A stretch of DNA of 64,000 nt. Origin: Carposina sasakii. Its lineage: Eukaryota; Arthropoda; Insecta; Lepidoptera; Carposinidae. Below the pieces are notes generated by a model. That model saw only the letters and a list, made by a program, of their open reading frames with translations, did not search any database and was not told where the DNA came from. Below, in pieces: positions 13,301-28,300 of the stretch. Both the position numbers and the translations under genes were made by a program. Positions within the stretch are counted from its first letter, which is position 1, and each line of letters begins with the position of its first letter. The DNA lies in the NCBI GenBank assembly GCA_014607495.2, contig CP053153.1:7316001-7380000 (forward strand), in the 5' to 3' direction.

Positions 13301-16300
13301 CAACTAAATAATGTTTTTGGACTTCGTCCGCGTGGACTGAAGTAAAAACAAAAGTTCGGTGACTGAATTGAGAATCTAACTAAACCATTCTCGAACCCTC
13401 TAAAACACACACAAATTTTTCTCAAAATCGGTCCAGCCGTTTAGAGTGAGTTCAATGAAAAACACGCGAATAGAAGATTTATATACAGGGTGTGGGTGAC
13501 AGCCAGGCAAATACTGAAATGCTGAAAAAGTACCATTGTGTTGAGTTATACGACAGTGTTATTACTCGCAGGAAATGATTTTATTATCAGTAATCTTTGC
13601 TCTCCGCGCCAATGGTATTCGGAGATCCTGTGACTAATTACATACATACATTTAATCGTGTGCGTTCGCACAGCAAAAAGTATCGCCTTTTCAAGAATTG
13701 AATGATGCGGATAATTAGTTATTTGTAATAATAATACATTACAAATTATAGTGTTAAACAATAAAACAATTCACATTTTATTTCATGTCCCTAATATAAA
13801 ATATTTTCCAACTTAATAATTCTGTACGCATCTGTACTATTTAAATTTCATTATAACGCCATCAAGTGAGGAAGGATAGCTTGAAGTATCGTGCGGCAGC
13901 TTTTTAATATTCATTCGAATTTGGTCTGGTAATCTGCCAAAAATATTTGGAATGGTTTTTTATCATTATTGTCTAAAGTAATGGGTATACATACATGATT
14001 TTTTGCATACGTATTCTTAAAATAGCGCTCAAATTATTGTAGAAGCATGTAATAAGCTAGCTCACAGAAAACTAGTGTTTTCGTATTCTAAGTAATTTCA
14101 CTCAAGATAACTTTAAAAAAAGACAAAATCGTTAAGAACTCGCCAATGATATGTAGTAGGCCGGCGAAACTTTACAGGATCGTGTGAATATATAATGGGT
14201 ACCAGTCGGCACTAACGCGAAGTCTTTGGTCTTGTTCGTTCGAGAGCCAGAGCATTTTTCCATTTTCTAGGAAATAAAGTAATAGCTCCTGAACCATGCT
14301 AGTCACGTTAATGAAAATTGTGGCACAAATATGCACAAATTTACAGTATCTGTATGCAAAAAATCACGACTGTGCGGTTAACCGTTTCCAAAATATAGCA
14401 ATCGCCAAAACGTTCGCCCAGCAAAAAACGAAATATCTCTGAAATGTTCAGAGGCACAAATTTGGCTTTCACGGCACATTTATGCTCGTATTTAAGCTAT
14501 CTTTTTGCGTATTTAATATACAGCTAGACCCATCAATTTAAAAAAATTGTGCTGGGCGAACGTTCGTGCAGCAGAATCAGTTTTTATTAAATAACTCTGA
14601 AGCCGTTGGATGCACAAATTTAAAATTTCTGGCACATTTACACGATATAAGGCACTAATTATCTGCATCATTAAATTCTTAAAAAGGCGATACTTTTTGC
14701 TGGGCGTACGCACACCATATAATAACGCCTATATCCCTTACGGGGTAGGTAGAGCACCAAGGGCCGATAGAACAACATGGCGACACTTCTGACCAATTTT
14801 GAGGGTACAGTTGAGATGAACAACCTGTGACTAATTATATGGGCTTATTGGTAATTGTGTAACACATTGCTGTTTCTTGGATCACCTGTGATTCTCCATT
14901 AGGTTTGATCAGTTATTTGAACTTTTTATAGGGCCTTTTTTTGTTAAATCATCTTTTGCTTCAAAATTTTATTTTCTGTTTCATTATCTAAGGCCTACTA
15001 AAACGAACTAAACATGTTTTACAACGAACAAAATATGAAATAATAGACGGAAAATTTTCAGTGTTTTTGTCTCATAATCATGGTCTGAAGTCACCATATG
15101 AATATTTGCCTGGCTGTCACAAGCACCGTGTATAACAAGATAAAGAAAAGGAAACATTTCCGTGATATAATAACCATGTACCGGGCGTAACTGAAACTAA
15201 AGTATACTTTTAAATATTCAACACAGCGACGTATGAAAAATCCTGTATGGAAAAATAAATAGTGATTTCGAGTCTCAAATTTTGTGGATAGGTTCTCTAT
15301 AGTGGGCTATTATTTACATAGCTATTCGCTTAACATACCTTTTTTGTTACAACCTGTATAGTTAACCGATTTATTTTGTTTTTTATGTTATTACGCGGTG
15401 GTCCACCTACCGCAATAAGAAGTAGCCTATGTCCTTTCTCGGGCTCAAGAATATGTGTGTATCAAATTTCATTAAAATTGGTTCAGTAGTTTTGCCGTTA
15501 AAGACGGACAAACATACACACACACATACACTTACATATTTATACCTTATATTAGCATACAGGGTTTTTTCGTTGACATCGTTTACGAAGGGTACGTGCT
15601 CTATACGAGTACATCGAATAAAGTTTATGTAAAAAAAATCTGGAACGCGTTTTTAATTTTTGATTTTTTTTATTAACATGATCGCGCGAAATGTATGGTG
15701 TCCAGTGTTTGTGTTAATTTTTTTTATAGGTAGTTTGGTATGTCTACGTGCATTTATGGAAAAACACGCAACCTAATTAATAACTCAACTTTGGATCTTA
15801 ATATCTTGAGAACCAGACACTTCCCAGATATTCTTTCATGGGATCCTTCCAAATGTTCGTGATGATGAGAATAGTTTTCGGAAATGTTGACGACCAAAAA
15901 ACACCCTGTAAATTGAACCTTTTACATAGGATCCGGCAGATTGCGCTGCAGTCGTTGTGTCGAATATTCAAACGTATACTTTAGTTTCAGTTACTCCCGG
16001 TATATGGTTGTTATATCTCGGAAATGTTTAGATTCATAATTCGGTCAAATAGATAATGTTTTTATAACGGTCCAGATTGTTATAGCTTATTTCATAAAGT
16101 TTGTATTTAAGGTGTGGGACAGGACAACGTCTGTCGGGCCCGCTAGTTAAGTACCTAAAAGTAAAAGATAGCCCAATTGAAATAACCTCACCTTATAATC
16201 AATTCTCTACTGTGAAACATAGCTAAACAATGATCACATTTATATTCTTGATGGCTGTGAACTTTCTTGTGATTTATTAATGACGCCTTACTATAATATG

Positions 16301-19300
16301 ATTTTGAACATTGATCACATGCGTATCCTTTAGTATCTGTAAATTATAAAAAATATAGGTACTGGCAGTTAAATTGAGAACCTACCTACTCTTTTTTTCA
16401 TGTTGTAAACTTATTACAAAAATAAAAAGTATTAACTTGACAAGGACTGGTAGTGCTATCAATCTACATACATATTGTAAAAATATGTAGTTTAGGACGT
16501 ATAAAGAACAACGGACGTATTGCTGTCACTGTACAGGTTGAAGCAACGTAATGGCGGCGCGTTGTGTATGTGTGCGGATTTTCTGGTAGGCGCCGAGCTT
16601 ACTATGGTTTGTATGTGTGAGTGGATAACGCGTCAATATACATCCCTACTAGGTTACCGAGCTTACTATGAATGCTTCACTCCGTGTAGTAACAACACTC
16701 TGTCCGTTATTCTTTATACGTTCATGGTTTACGAGTTGAAATATTTGAAATATAAGGTTGATGCTATCACTATCTTGATCAAGTTTTAGAGAAAGACAGC
16801 TTCAATTTTATTTTTCAGAAGCTATCTAATCATTGAATAAATCGGCCCTAAGAGAAAGCGCAGAGACCACAGTCTGGGGACTGTCTTGTCTCATTCACTA
16901 AATATGATAAAACAAAGTCCCTTCGCGCTGGCTGTTTGTCTGTCCCTATGTATGTACTATGTATCTTTAAAACTATGCAACGGATTTTGATGTGGTTTTT
17001 TTTTTCAATAGAAAGAATCATTCAACAGGTGTAATGCCCCCTCACGAGGACGAAGTCGTTGGTGGCCGGCTGCCTGCCTGACGTCAACCCTCCTTAAGTA
17101 TAGCAGGGTGACAATTTTGGGAAATCCGTTAATCAAATAAGAAAAAGCCCGTGACTGGGATCGAACATAAGGAAGGCGCACATCTTAACCAGCAACTCTC
17201 ATGTAATTTGCAAAATACCTGAATGCACCATCATATGGGTTTTTATGTAAGTCACTAATAAACCACACAGTGGACACACAGTCTTTATTGGTTTTGCCTG
17301 TTTTGACCCTTTCGCCTTTCGTTTTTCCTTCTTATTACTCACAGTTTGAAGAATTTTTACATCATGCATATATACAGGTTTTATGAGATTTTTTTTACTC
17401 TCCTGAAGTTGATCTAAAACAATAAACAATAATCAATCAGTGTCAATAAACATATAATGTTAGAAGACATTCAGTTATAATTCGGGCTGACTTTTTAACA
17501 TCATAGCCTATCTGATGCTGTGTCTCTATCATGAATAAGTTTTAGAGAAAAACAGCATCAACTTTATTCTTCTGATAGGCTAACTCAAGAATGGAAAAAT
17601 CAGCCCTTAGATAAAAATCACTTGACCTATTAATTTAATTTTAGTAGTCAGTCGGATATAGTAGAAGGTTATAGAAATTACCAATAGTATAATAGTTATA
17701 TAAATAAATGTTTTTTTAATCCATACTAATATTAAAAATGAGAAAGTACCTCTGTCTGGCTTTCACACCAAAACTACAAAACCTATTGAAATTAAATTTG
17801 GTACACAGGTAATCTAGAGCCTGAGAAAGGAGAGAGAATATATTTATATCGAAATTATCCGGGATAAAAAGTAGCCTATATGTTAAGTGGGACCTGTCAC
17901 AATATATTCCTGAAAACTGCATCGAAATCGGTCCAGCCGTTTCTGAGATTAGCGTGCTCAAACGCACAGACAAACAGACAAAAAATCATTATTTTGGGTA
18001 CTATTACGTTGATAAAGGTCTCCTATATTTTTTCTCATATATCTTTCATGATTTTCCCAGCTTTTATTGTACTGTCGTGACATTTGTAAGTCTATGTTCC
18101 ATTCGTAGGTATACGAAAAGGTTAACGCCCGCGATCGCGCGCGTCTCAGTATTATGTACAGACTTTTATGTACAGACTTAAGAACATTCAGTGGTAATAT
18201 TAAAATGATATTTATTTTTGTATGAAAGTAAAATGTGACAAATCATCAAAAACCGTAGAACAAATGTTGTTGTTTATTATGGTAGCTACCTAGTCTTGCG
18301 AGGTTATTGATGTTTTAAAATTAACCCTGTATACGTATATTTTTCTGAATATGAAAAGTGCGGTAGTCACTTCGTAGGGGTTTGGAGGGGGGAGCTATAA
18401 CGTAACAAAGATGGCGGCCGGGCATATATTACGAGTATTTACCTTTGACTACGCTATTTACGCTGTATTTACATAACTACTGGGCCGATTTACTCAAATG
18501 AAAGGTATTTAAATGGACATCATTTATTTCCTAATGTTCATTCATGTAACCAAACCTAGTCATAAATGAAATATCATCAAAAAACATTTTTGAAAAATAA
18601 ACTTTTTTTATCACGTGAAAAACTCGATAACCGTTAGAATTATGAAAATTCAGGTTATTATTAAATATTGCTACATTTATCAGCTTTCTAATGCAATTTT
18701 AAATCATTGAAATCGAGCTATAAACAACGGCGCTACTTTCGTCTAAGTGAGCGTGGGTAACGCTGAACTGACAACAAAGATTTAACCAACATCCATGACT
18801 GGGCAAAGTCGTTTGGCCTCGTTGTTAATCCGGACAAATCTCAGGCTATGGTTATTGGTAGCAGGTTTAAGCAACAAATTTTAAATCAATCCAACATTCC
18901 GCAATTATTATATAATGGGGTTGTGATACCCTATACTGATAAGGCCAAGAACTTAGGTCTTACATTTGACCGTATTTTTTCGTGGTCGTCTCAGATAAGT
19001 GAGGTAAGCAGGAAAGTGCATTCCACCTTCCATGCACTTAAACGTCTCCAAAATTTGCTACCTTTTAGCACAAAAATCACTTTAGCTCAATCCCTTCTTC
19101 TGCCACTATTAGACTATGCTGATGTTTGCTATCCTGGTGCCAATGAGGAGCTGCTCAATAAACTGGAACGCCTTTAAAATTTAGTAAAGTATGACCGTGT
19201 AACTCAATTTCGGAAAGAGCTTAAATGGCTCCCAATTCGACTTCGCCGGAATGTTCACATACTAACACTTCTATTTAAAATTTTATACCATATGCTCTGT

Positions 19301-22300
19301 CCTGTTTATTTGCGTAAGCGATTTGATTATCTATTCTCAAGAGATCGCCCACTACGATCAGCTACTACTTCTCTTCTTAAAACTCCCCGTCATCATTCTG
19401 TTGCATATGAATACTCCTACACTATCTATGCAGTCAAGCTGTGGAACTCACTACCGCACACCATACGTGATTGTCAAACAATTGACATATTTAAGAGAGA
19501 AGTAAAAGTATACTACCTTTCTCTTCCTTAGTAGGTCTGTCGGTTATTTTATTATTGTAAGATACTTTTATTGTAAGTCTATGTAGATTAGGTTTATTAT
19601 ATGTAGATATGTATTATTATGTAGGTATATTGATATTATGTAGGTTTATGTAAGTATATTTATTTGGTATTGTGTACACATACAATCTACCTTTTTCACC
19701 CAACTTTCGCTATCACAAGTGGTTTGCTGGAAGAAATCTCTTATAAGGATAAGCACGCCTTTGTACATTGTCAATGTAAAATGTTTTTTCATATAAAATG
19801 TCTGTGTACAATAAAGAATAAAAAATTAAAAAATATTCATACATACACTCGAAAAACATAACCCTCCTTCTAAAAGAACGGGTGGATGCTAGTAGGCAAT
19901 TAATATAAAAATTATAAAAACCTCCCTAATCACTTTAAAAAAGTACACAGAATGAAATTTCTTGTGACAAATGTTTATATTATGATGAATCTTCGTGTGA
20001 TGATAAATATGATAGTGAAATAAGAAATGGCATTATATAATTCACATACAATATATTTATTACTAAAATAAATTCTAAAAATTTCACTAGTATGTTAGGT
20101 CTTATTTGCTTTTCTCGTAATGATTTCATTTATTTATTTATCTTAATAGATACATAGTTATACATGTAATTTTAACAGTTAACCGTCACTGTGGTGAATG
20201 TCGGCTTTTGTTGTAGTATAGGCAGGCATATCAGATATATCTTCCCTTGTGCTGAAACAAAAAAGTTATTTATTTATCATACCAACTTACACCTGATGAC
20301 GGCCAGGGTTAACAAATTCTTTGTAGAATGAATAGAGTGAATATCTTACGCTGTAAATATTTTATATTATGCAGGTTCTGCAGCGATTCAGCCATTCAGA
20401 TTATATCGTCGATAAGTCGGAGATTCGTGTGATATTCACTGTTGACGTCGATTCCCATTGTAGCATCTTGAAGACATCTTCCATGGCGTTGGTGCAGTTT
20501 CAGGCATATGACGTCATCCTGTCTTACGTCACGGAGTCTCTGCTCTACGCCTTCGGAGTGGTCCCATTAGCCAGTACGGACTTAAATAACCGGTAGTTTC
20601 ATATATACAAATTTACCAGACCGAAAATGTAACTTTGTTATTCATACAAACCATATGAAATACAAACTTAAAGTGTTGTACGTAGTCAGTTCGGCGCAAT
20701 ACCCACGCTCAGCTATACGACTTCAGGTCCGTTGTTTAGGGCTCGATTTTAATTATTTAAGGTGCATTAGAAAGCTCATAAATGTAGCTATATTTTTAAT
20801 AATGAACTAAAGGTCACTGGGCAACTTACTATGAAAACTACACCCACGGCCTACAGAGACAAAATTGGTATGGATGTTTAGATAAACGTCCCTAGTTTAC
20901 GAATATATAGGTATGTCGCATCAAAGTAGAGTATGGACATCTGCTCAAAAAAAAATGTAAGTGATATACGGTAATGTACTCTTACTATTACGATAGGTAA
21001 TGTACTATTACTATTACGATAGGTAATGAACTATTACGATAGGAATAATCTGATGCATTTTTAAATCAAACAAATGTGTGTTTAAATCAAACAGTTTTTA
21101 TTCAACATAATCTATGTCAACAGGCACAATAGTGTTGTCCAAGAACATGGCTGGCGCATCTATTTGTTCTTGGTGTCTGGCCCAAGATAAAAAATACACC
21201 ATGCTGGCAATATGCGCGCAGCATCCGATAGTTCGGCGGCCGTGGATACAAGAACAGTAATAGTCTTCTATGCTCTCTCTGCCCTCTCTTGTAGGGTTCA
21301 CCAATATGTGTAAAATACACCTTAACACCAGCGTTATCCTACAGTTATTATCATACAGTCGCACTCAGCACGATAGACACGTCCGCTCAGTTCCCTAGCT
21401 GTCAACCGACTGCCCACATTCCGAGATACAGTATACTACATCCCTTCTTTGTTTTAATGAAATTAGAAGACATACAACAAGTTCAATCTTTTAATCAATT
21501 AATCATGTAATTAAATAATTATCACATTTTAGTAATCTCAATCTTCTAGTTGATGATCATTCGAAGGACTCACATTCTCAGTGGCTTTATTTACAATAGC
21601 CCAATTATCTGTTTCCACTCTTTTGAGGTGGATAACATTTCTACGGTATTCTTTTCCAGTTGAATCATTTTGAACTCTTATATCACTACCATTCACATCT
21701 GTCACAGTGTGCGATTCAGGGTTAAAGTTCGGAGTTAATTTGTTTTCCTTAATTAAGTTTTTTACATAAACTTTTTCTCCTACTTCTAAATTACTGTTGC
21801 ATAAACGAAGGTTCGTTGAATATTAAATATGATTTCCCCAAACAATAAAACAAATGCCGACCAAAGGAAAATTGGGAACTTACGGAAGAATTTCTGTGTA
21901 ATCCAATGGAGTTTATGGTAATCTTCTGTCCCCGGGGCACGGTTCTTATATCTTCAGGTTAATTTGATAGCACACACATGAATCACTGGTGGTTTGTTAG
22001 AAGTCCATAAAAATTGAAATTATTTGCGGTTTTTTTTACTGTTGCGTCCGCGTTGCCGCCATTCGAACTGAACTTGAGCGGGGCGCGCGGGCGGGGGGCC
22101 GACAGTTGTCACAGAAAGAAAATAGATGGCGTAGTTGGTGAAGAATGCTTTGGTCGGTTACCTAACATTTCCCCCCACCGAAATCAACAATGATTTCAAA
22201 ATAGATAAACACAAAAAAAATAAAAATAAAATAAAATTTAATGTTAAATCAAACATACATAAATACATACAGATAATATACGTATAACTAGATATAATAA

Positions 22301-25300
22301 CATATAATATTTATAAACTAAGTGGACTGTATAAATTATGGAAATTAACAATATTAAATATTGTACTATATAATATATAGCAATGAAAATGATATTTTAT
22401 TCATCCTGCTCTTTTGGGAGAGGACTCAGTTTAGTTACAGGACGTTGTAGTCGTGAATTTTGTGTTCGGAGTGTAACTACTCGGACCCTTCCATCAAGAC
22501 CGGGATGTACTTGTTCGACACGTCCTAGACTCCATTGTTGGCATGGGCTGTTGTCATTATGAATCAATACAAGATCATCTACGGCTAAGTTGGGGGTATC
22601 GACTAGCCACTTTTGTCTTTGTTGCAATGTATGCAAGTATTCAGACCTCCATCGACGCCAAAAATGCAACGTGGCTTGTTGAACACACTGCCATCGACTG
22701 AGGCGACTAAGAGGCGCGTCCGACAAGTCGTAATTAGGTGCTGATACTAGTTGACGACCGACTAAAAAATGTCCTGGAGTCAAGACGTCGAATTCACTGG
22801 GATCATTAGACAAACTGCATAGAGGCCGAGAATTTAAAATCGCTTCTATGTTGGAAAACAAAGTACACAACTCTTCGAACGATAACGCACGTGTACCAAT
22901 TACGCGTTTTAAATGGTATTTGGCCGATTTAATTCCAGCTTCAAATATCCCGCCAAAATGACTCCCACTTGGAGGATTATATTTCCACGTTATTTTTCTA
23001 ACTGTAAATTTATCAATTAGTTGACGTTGATTTTGATTATAGAAGTCAAATACTTCATTAAAATGTTTACCAGCGGACACAAAATTCTTCCCATTATCGG
23101 AATAAATTGTATGTGGTAAACCGCGCCGAGATGTAAATCTATCGAATGAAGCCAAAAAACACTCAGTAGTTAATGCTGAGACTACTTCAAGATGTACTGC
23201 GCGTGTTGTATAACAAACAAATAGGCATAAATAAGCCTTCGATATTTTTGCATTACGACGATTTGATTCTTTAGTATAAAATGGGCCTCCCATATCGACA
23301 CCGACTGTGTGAAATGGGTAAACATCCTGTAAGCGACATTTAGGTAAATTACCCATTTTAGGTTGAATAATAGTGGGTCTATTTTTAAAGCATCTTATAC
23401 ACTTTGATAGACGAGAACGTATTATGCATCGGGCCGCTATAATCCAGTATTTTTGAGCAAGTATATTTTGAAGTAACCTAGGACCAGCGTGTAAATAAAC
23501 GTTATGATAATAGTCTATCAAAATGTTAGTAAAATGAGATTTTTTAGGTAAAATCAATGGATGGCGTTGAGCATATGGCAAGTCTGCTTGCGAAAGTCTA
23601 CCCCCCACCATGAGGAGACCACGACTATCTATAAACGGGTCTAGTTTTCGTAGACTTTGAGAGCAACGATTGCCTTTCTTTAAAGATTCAATGTCAGATA
23701 AAAAATAATTAAATTGAACTATTTGAATAACTTTATCATGAGATTGATTTAACTCAGCGGTAAGTAAGGCACCTTTAATTCTATTAGGAACAGAAGTCCT
23801 AGAATTATTTAGAAATCTCAGACACCAAGCAAATACACGCAATAGTTTATTAAAATTTGAAAAATTAAGTATTGTTGAATAAAAATCCGTATGTCCATTA
23901 AAACCTTCACTAAGCAAGGTAGTACAAATGTCTTTTTCAGATTTGAGTTCCAGCGGCTCGCCTTTGAACTCATCAATAGACCTTATTGGCCATGTTTGTC
24001 GCGGTCCATATAACCACTGTGGGCCACAAAACCACTGGTCAGCAATTTCTAGTAATTGCGTCGGTGTAGCACCGCGAGAACATACATCGGCGGGATTATT
24101 AGTGCCATTGACGTGATACCATTGCACCTCGGATGAATTTTCATTAATTTTAGCAACCCTATTAGCAACGAAGGTTTTTAATTTGAACGCAGGTGTATTT
24201 ATCCACGTCAGCGCCACCGAACTATCGGTGAAAGCAAATACCTCACCAATCGACTCCTCCTTAGAAACAATCGCAACTACATAGTCTAGCATTTTCGACA
24301 ATAAATGAGCAGCCATCAATTCGAGACGTGGGATTGTTACTGTTTTTAAGGGCGCGACCTTAGATTTAGACAACAGTAAACTCACGTGGACGTTACCCTG
24401 TGCGTCTTGACTGCGAATATAAACAGTGGCTGCGAATCCAGCGGTTGAAGCGTCACAAAAACCTACCACTTGAGCATCCGTATGGTTTTTGATGAAGACA
24501 TGTCGGTCATGTCTTAATTTTGATAAAAATGGTATTTGAGATGAAAATGTTAACCATTCATCAAGTAGGGATTTAGGAAGAGAGTCATCCCATCCTAATT
24601 GAACGCACCATAATTTTTGCATAAAATGTTTAGCAAGAAATGTACATGGGGCAACGAAACCCATAGGATCAAATAATTTTGCTATTTCCGAAAGTACTGA
24701 CCGCTTCGTAACATTAGTTTCCGTCTGTGTAGTACGAAAGGAAAATGCATCTTCTTTAGGTAACCAGTGAAGACCCAGGATTTTAATGGACAGAGTTTTA
24801 CCATCATCGAATTGAACTGGGGGCTCGAGTTGATCACTAGGCAATTTATTCAATATTTGATCACTATTACTCGACCACTTGCGCAATTCGAATCCGCCTA
24901 ACTTGAGTAATTGAACTAATTCTTGTTGAAGTTTTAATGCCTCCTCTACACTCGAAACAGACCAAAGCAAGTCATCGACATAGAATCCTTCAAGTAACGC
25001 GCGGGCAGCATTAGGAAAGCGACCGCCTTCATCCGCAGCCAGCTGTTGCAACGTACGGATCGCCAAAAACGGACTACTCACTACACCATACGTCACAGTA
25101 CATAGCTCGTACACTTTTATAGGCTCGCTAGGTACATCACGCCACAATATATGTTGAAATTTACGTTGAGATTTATCAATCAATATGCAACGATACATTT
25201 TAGAAATATCACCGCATAATGAAAATTCGCGTAATCTAAATCGAATTAATAGTTCGACAAGATCAGACTGTAGTTTTGGACCTGTATATAAGACGGAATT

Positions 25301-28300
25301 TAATGATTTATTATTTGTAGTCGAACAGGAAGCGTCAAATACCACCCGAAGTTTTGTACTGCTGCTGTCAGGCTTGTGAACACAGTGGTGAGGGATTACG
25401 TACCCTGACTCCACGTTTGACACGTCACCGACACAAACCATGTGACCTAGCGATATATACTCGCCCATGAATCTTTTATATTCGTCCCGCAGACCAGGTG
25501 ATCGCGATAATTTACGTTCTAAATTATGATATCTTTTTAACGCTATTTGTTTTGAATCGCCCAGTTCAGAATCTGACTTAAACGGATACCTCACTATGTA
25601 TCGGCCGGTAATACTATCTCGCGTATGGTCGGTAGTAAACATACATTCAGCAACGACATCCTCTGGGTTTTTAGGTAAATCGCACGTTAGAGTTTCAGTT
25701 TCCCAGAATGATTGAATTAAATCTTGAATTTTCGTTGAACTAGTAAACATGCAAGTTGATACATTTTGAGTATTATTATTTAACATTAGCTGACCGGTAA
25801 TTACATAACCAAATACACTACTCAACGCCAAAGGTAATCCTTGCCGTGACGGATGATACTTACCTCCGTCATAAATAAACGGAAACACATCACTGCCGAG
25901 CAACATATCGATGCGACGCGAGTAATAGAAGGTAGGGTCAGCCAACACAAGTTTTTTATATTCGAATTTTAATTGTTCCGACAAATCGACCGTCGGCATG
26001 TTTCCAGATATTTTTGGAATTACTACAGCTTTAATATTGAATATAGGATTATTAGACATGGTTGGTTTAATTTGACATGTTACCATACCATGATCACGAA
26101 CTACAGAGCCACCTAAACCCGACAGCTGAGTGTTACATTTTTGACGCGGGAGTCCTAAACGTTGTGCACAATCATTTGTCATAAAACTAGTTTGAGAACC
26201 ACTGTCGATCACTACACGCACGGGCTGATATTTGCCTAGAGCATCAGATACATGAATAATTGCAGTACCTAATATGACAGTTAAGCCAGCCGAACACGTT
26301 AATGAGACTTGATTCATTTGATCATGAGCAACATCATCATCACACACACAATCACTATCCGTACTAACTAAATTTATTTTAGGATCTACATGTAACGTGT
26401 GATGATGTTTGTTTTTGCAGACCGTACACGTTATCTTCGATGGGCACTCGTTAGACGCGTGACCTTGACGGAGACAGTTCTCGCATAAGCGCAATTCCAT
26501 TATTTTATCTAATCGCTGTGCAGGTGTTAATGCAATGTATTCGTAACATTTATATATCGAATGAAAAGGTTTATTACAATACAAGCATCCCTTCTTCATA
26601 GGCTCAATCTTATCAGCGGCCGCATTACTTGCAAGACATGTTTTTGAATAAATATGTTTCGTATTCGATTTAATGTGCCTGGAAAAAGTCGTCGTTGGAC
26701 TTGTCGATATTTCCAGCATACGACTCTGATTAGTGACAAATTCGATCAATGTTCCTATACCAGGCATTTCCTTAGCGCCAATCTTTCGTTCAAATTCACG
26801 TCTAGAAACCGAATCTAAATTTCGAAGCCCGATATAGCATAAAATAAATCCAGCTAGGTCATCTATTTTTAACAATTCAAGGGCTTGAGTACAATCTTGA
26901 AATGTTTCCAAAAAGGAATTTAAACCGTGTACAGATTCGTTAGACAATGGCTTAAACGCAAACACCTTATCTAAATAACGCGTGGCTATAGCCCGTTTGT
27001 TTTCATACCTATCACACAAACTTGTCCATACAATGTTATAATTTTCATTCGAAACCGGCAAACTTTTCACAAGTTGAAGCGCGGGTCCGGTAACTACTGA
27101 CAATAAATAATAGAATTTCTCGATATCATTTATTGTAGTATTTAAATGAATCAAACTCGAGAATGTGTCACGAAATGTTACCCAATTTTCTAGTTTGCCA
27201 TCAAAATGTACTAGCTCGATTTTAGGTAAACGGGGCTGGGCGCTGCGTTCGAAGCCGTTTTTTGTTTCACTTAGTTTCGACTGTTTCGAACTAGACAAAT
27301 TAAACTTTTCATAAATCCGTTTTATCTCAAAGTAAAGATCATCAAAGGCTTGTACATCTTGACTAGGAATCTTATAACTAGAGTCATTTTTCAATTCTAA
27401 TGCAGAAATCTCATCGACAGTTTTCTCGAATAATTCCCGAGTGGACTCGAGGTCATCGACCCGCACGGACAATTTACTAAAATCGTAAGAATTATTTTCT
27501 ACCGCTTTCGCAATATCGTAATATTGTTGAACACGCCTAAAATATCGCTCCTTTCGACTAATCAGTGTATTAATTTTTATTTGAAGGTCTGATAACGTAG
27601 CCATTTTGAATTTTACCGAACACGTAAAACTAGGTACAGCGTAGCGTCACTACCAAAAATACACTAAACTGAGTCGAAGATATATATAAATAGGCAAGAA
27701 ATAGATAGATATAGATATTTAACTACGTATATAACGATAATATTGCACCAAATAGAACTATTGAATGAATATTTGTTGCGAATAACAATTGAACGTTATA
27801 TCGGTGTAGGTACTTAAAAATGTAAGTTGAAAGGCGAAAATTAGTAAAATAATGTGTATTTATCTATTCTGATAATCAATCCGAATCGAAGAGACCAAAA
27901 TATGTTGCATAAACGAAGGTTCGTTGAATATTAAATATGATTTCCCCAAACAATAAAACAAATGCCGACCAAAGGAAAATTGGGAACTTACGGAAGAATT
28001 TCTGTGTAATCCAATGGAGTTTATGGTAATCTTCTGTCCCCGGGGCACGGTTCTTATATCTTCAGGTTAATTTGATAGCACACACATGAATCACTGGTGG
28101 TTTGTTAGAAGTCCATAAAAATTGAAATTATTTGCGGTTTTTTTTTACTGTTGCGTCCGCGTTGCCGCCATTCGAACTGAACTTGAGCGGGGCGCGCGGG
28201 CGGGGGGCCGACAGTTGTCACAGAAAGAAAATAGATGGCGTAGTTGGTGAAGAATGCTTTGGTCGGTTACCTAACAATTACTATCTACTGCCTTCCTCTT

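Larger units (their letters stand above)
21795..28276 (-). mobile_element. BEL/Pao retrotransposon, apparently complete
   Basis: 6,482 bp. The LTRs (21795-22167, 373 bp; 27903-28276, 374 bp) run TGTTGCATAAACG...CCTAACA and differ only in the length of one T run. A candidate primer site TGGTCTCTTCGATTCGG lies five bases inside the 5' LTR (27881-27897); I could not name its tRNA. The purine tract GGTGGGGGGAAA abuts the 3' LTR (22168-22179). One long frame codes all retroviral-type enzymes; no env. It is inserted in the gypsy integrase region in the same orientation. Near-identical LTRs and an intact frame indicate a recent arrival. Confidence 0.95.
21790..28281. repeat. 5-bp target duplication of the BEL/Pao element
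   Basis: ATTAC at 21790-21794 and 28277-28281, immediately outside the BEL LTRs. Removing the element and one copy restores a continuous gypsy frame. Confidence 0.92.

Noticed and set aside
23928..25379. Plus-strand open frames within the BEL/Pao element
   Set aside because: Short antisense shadows of a strongly supported polyprotein.
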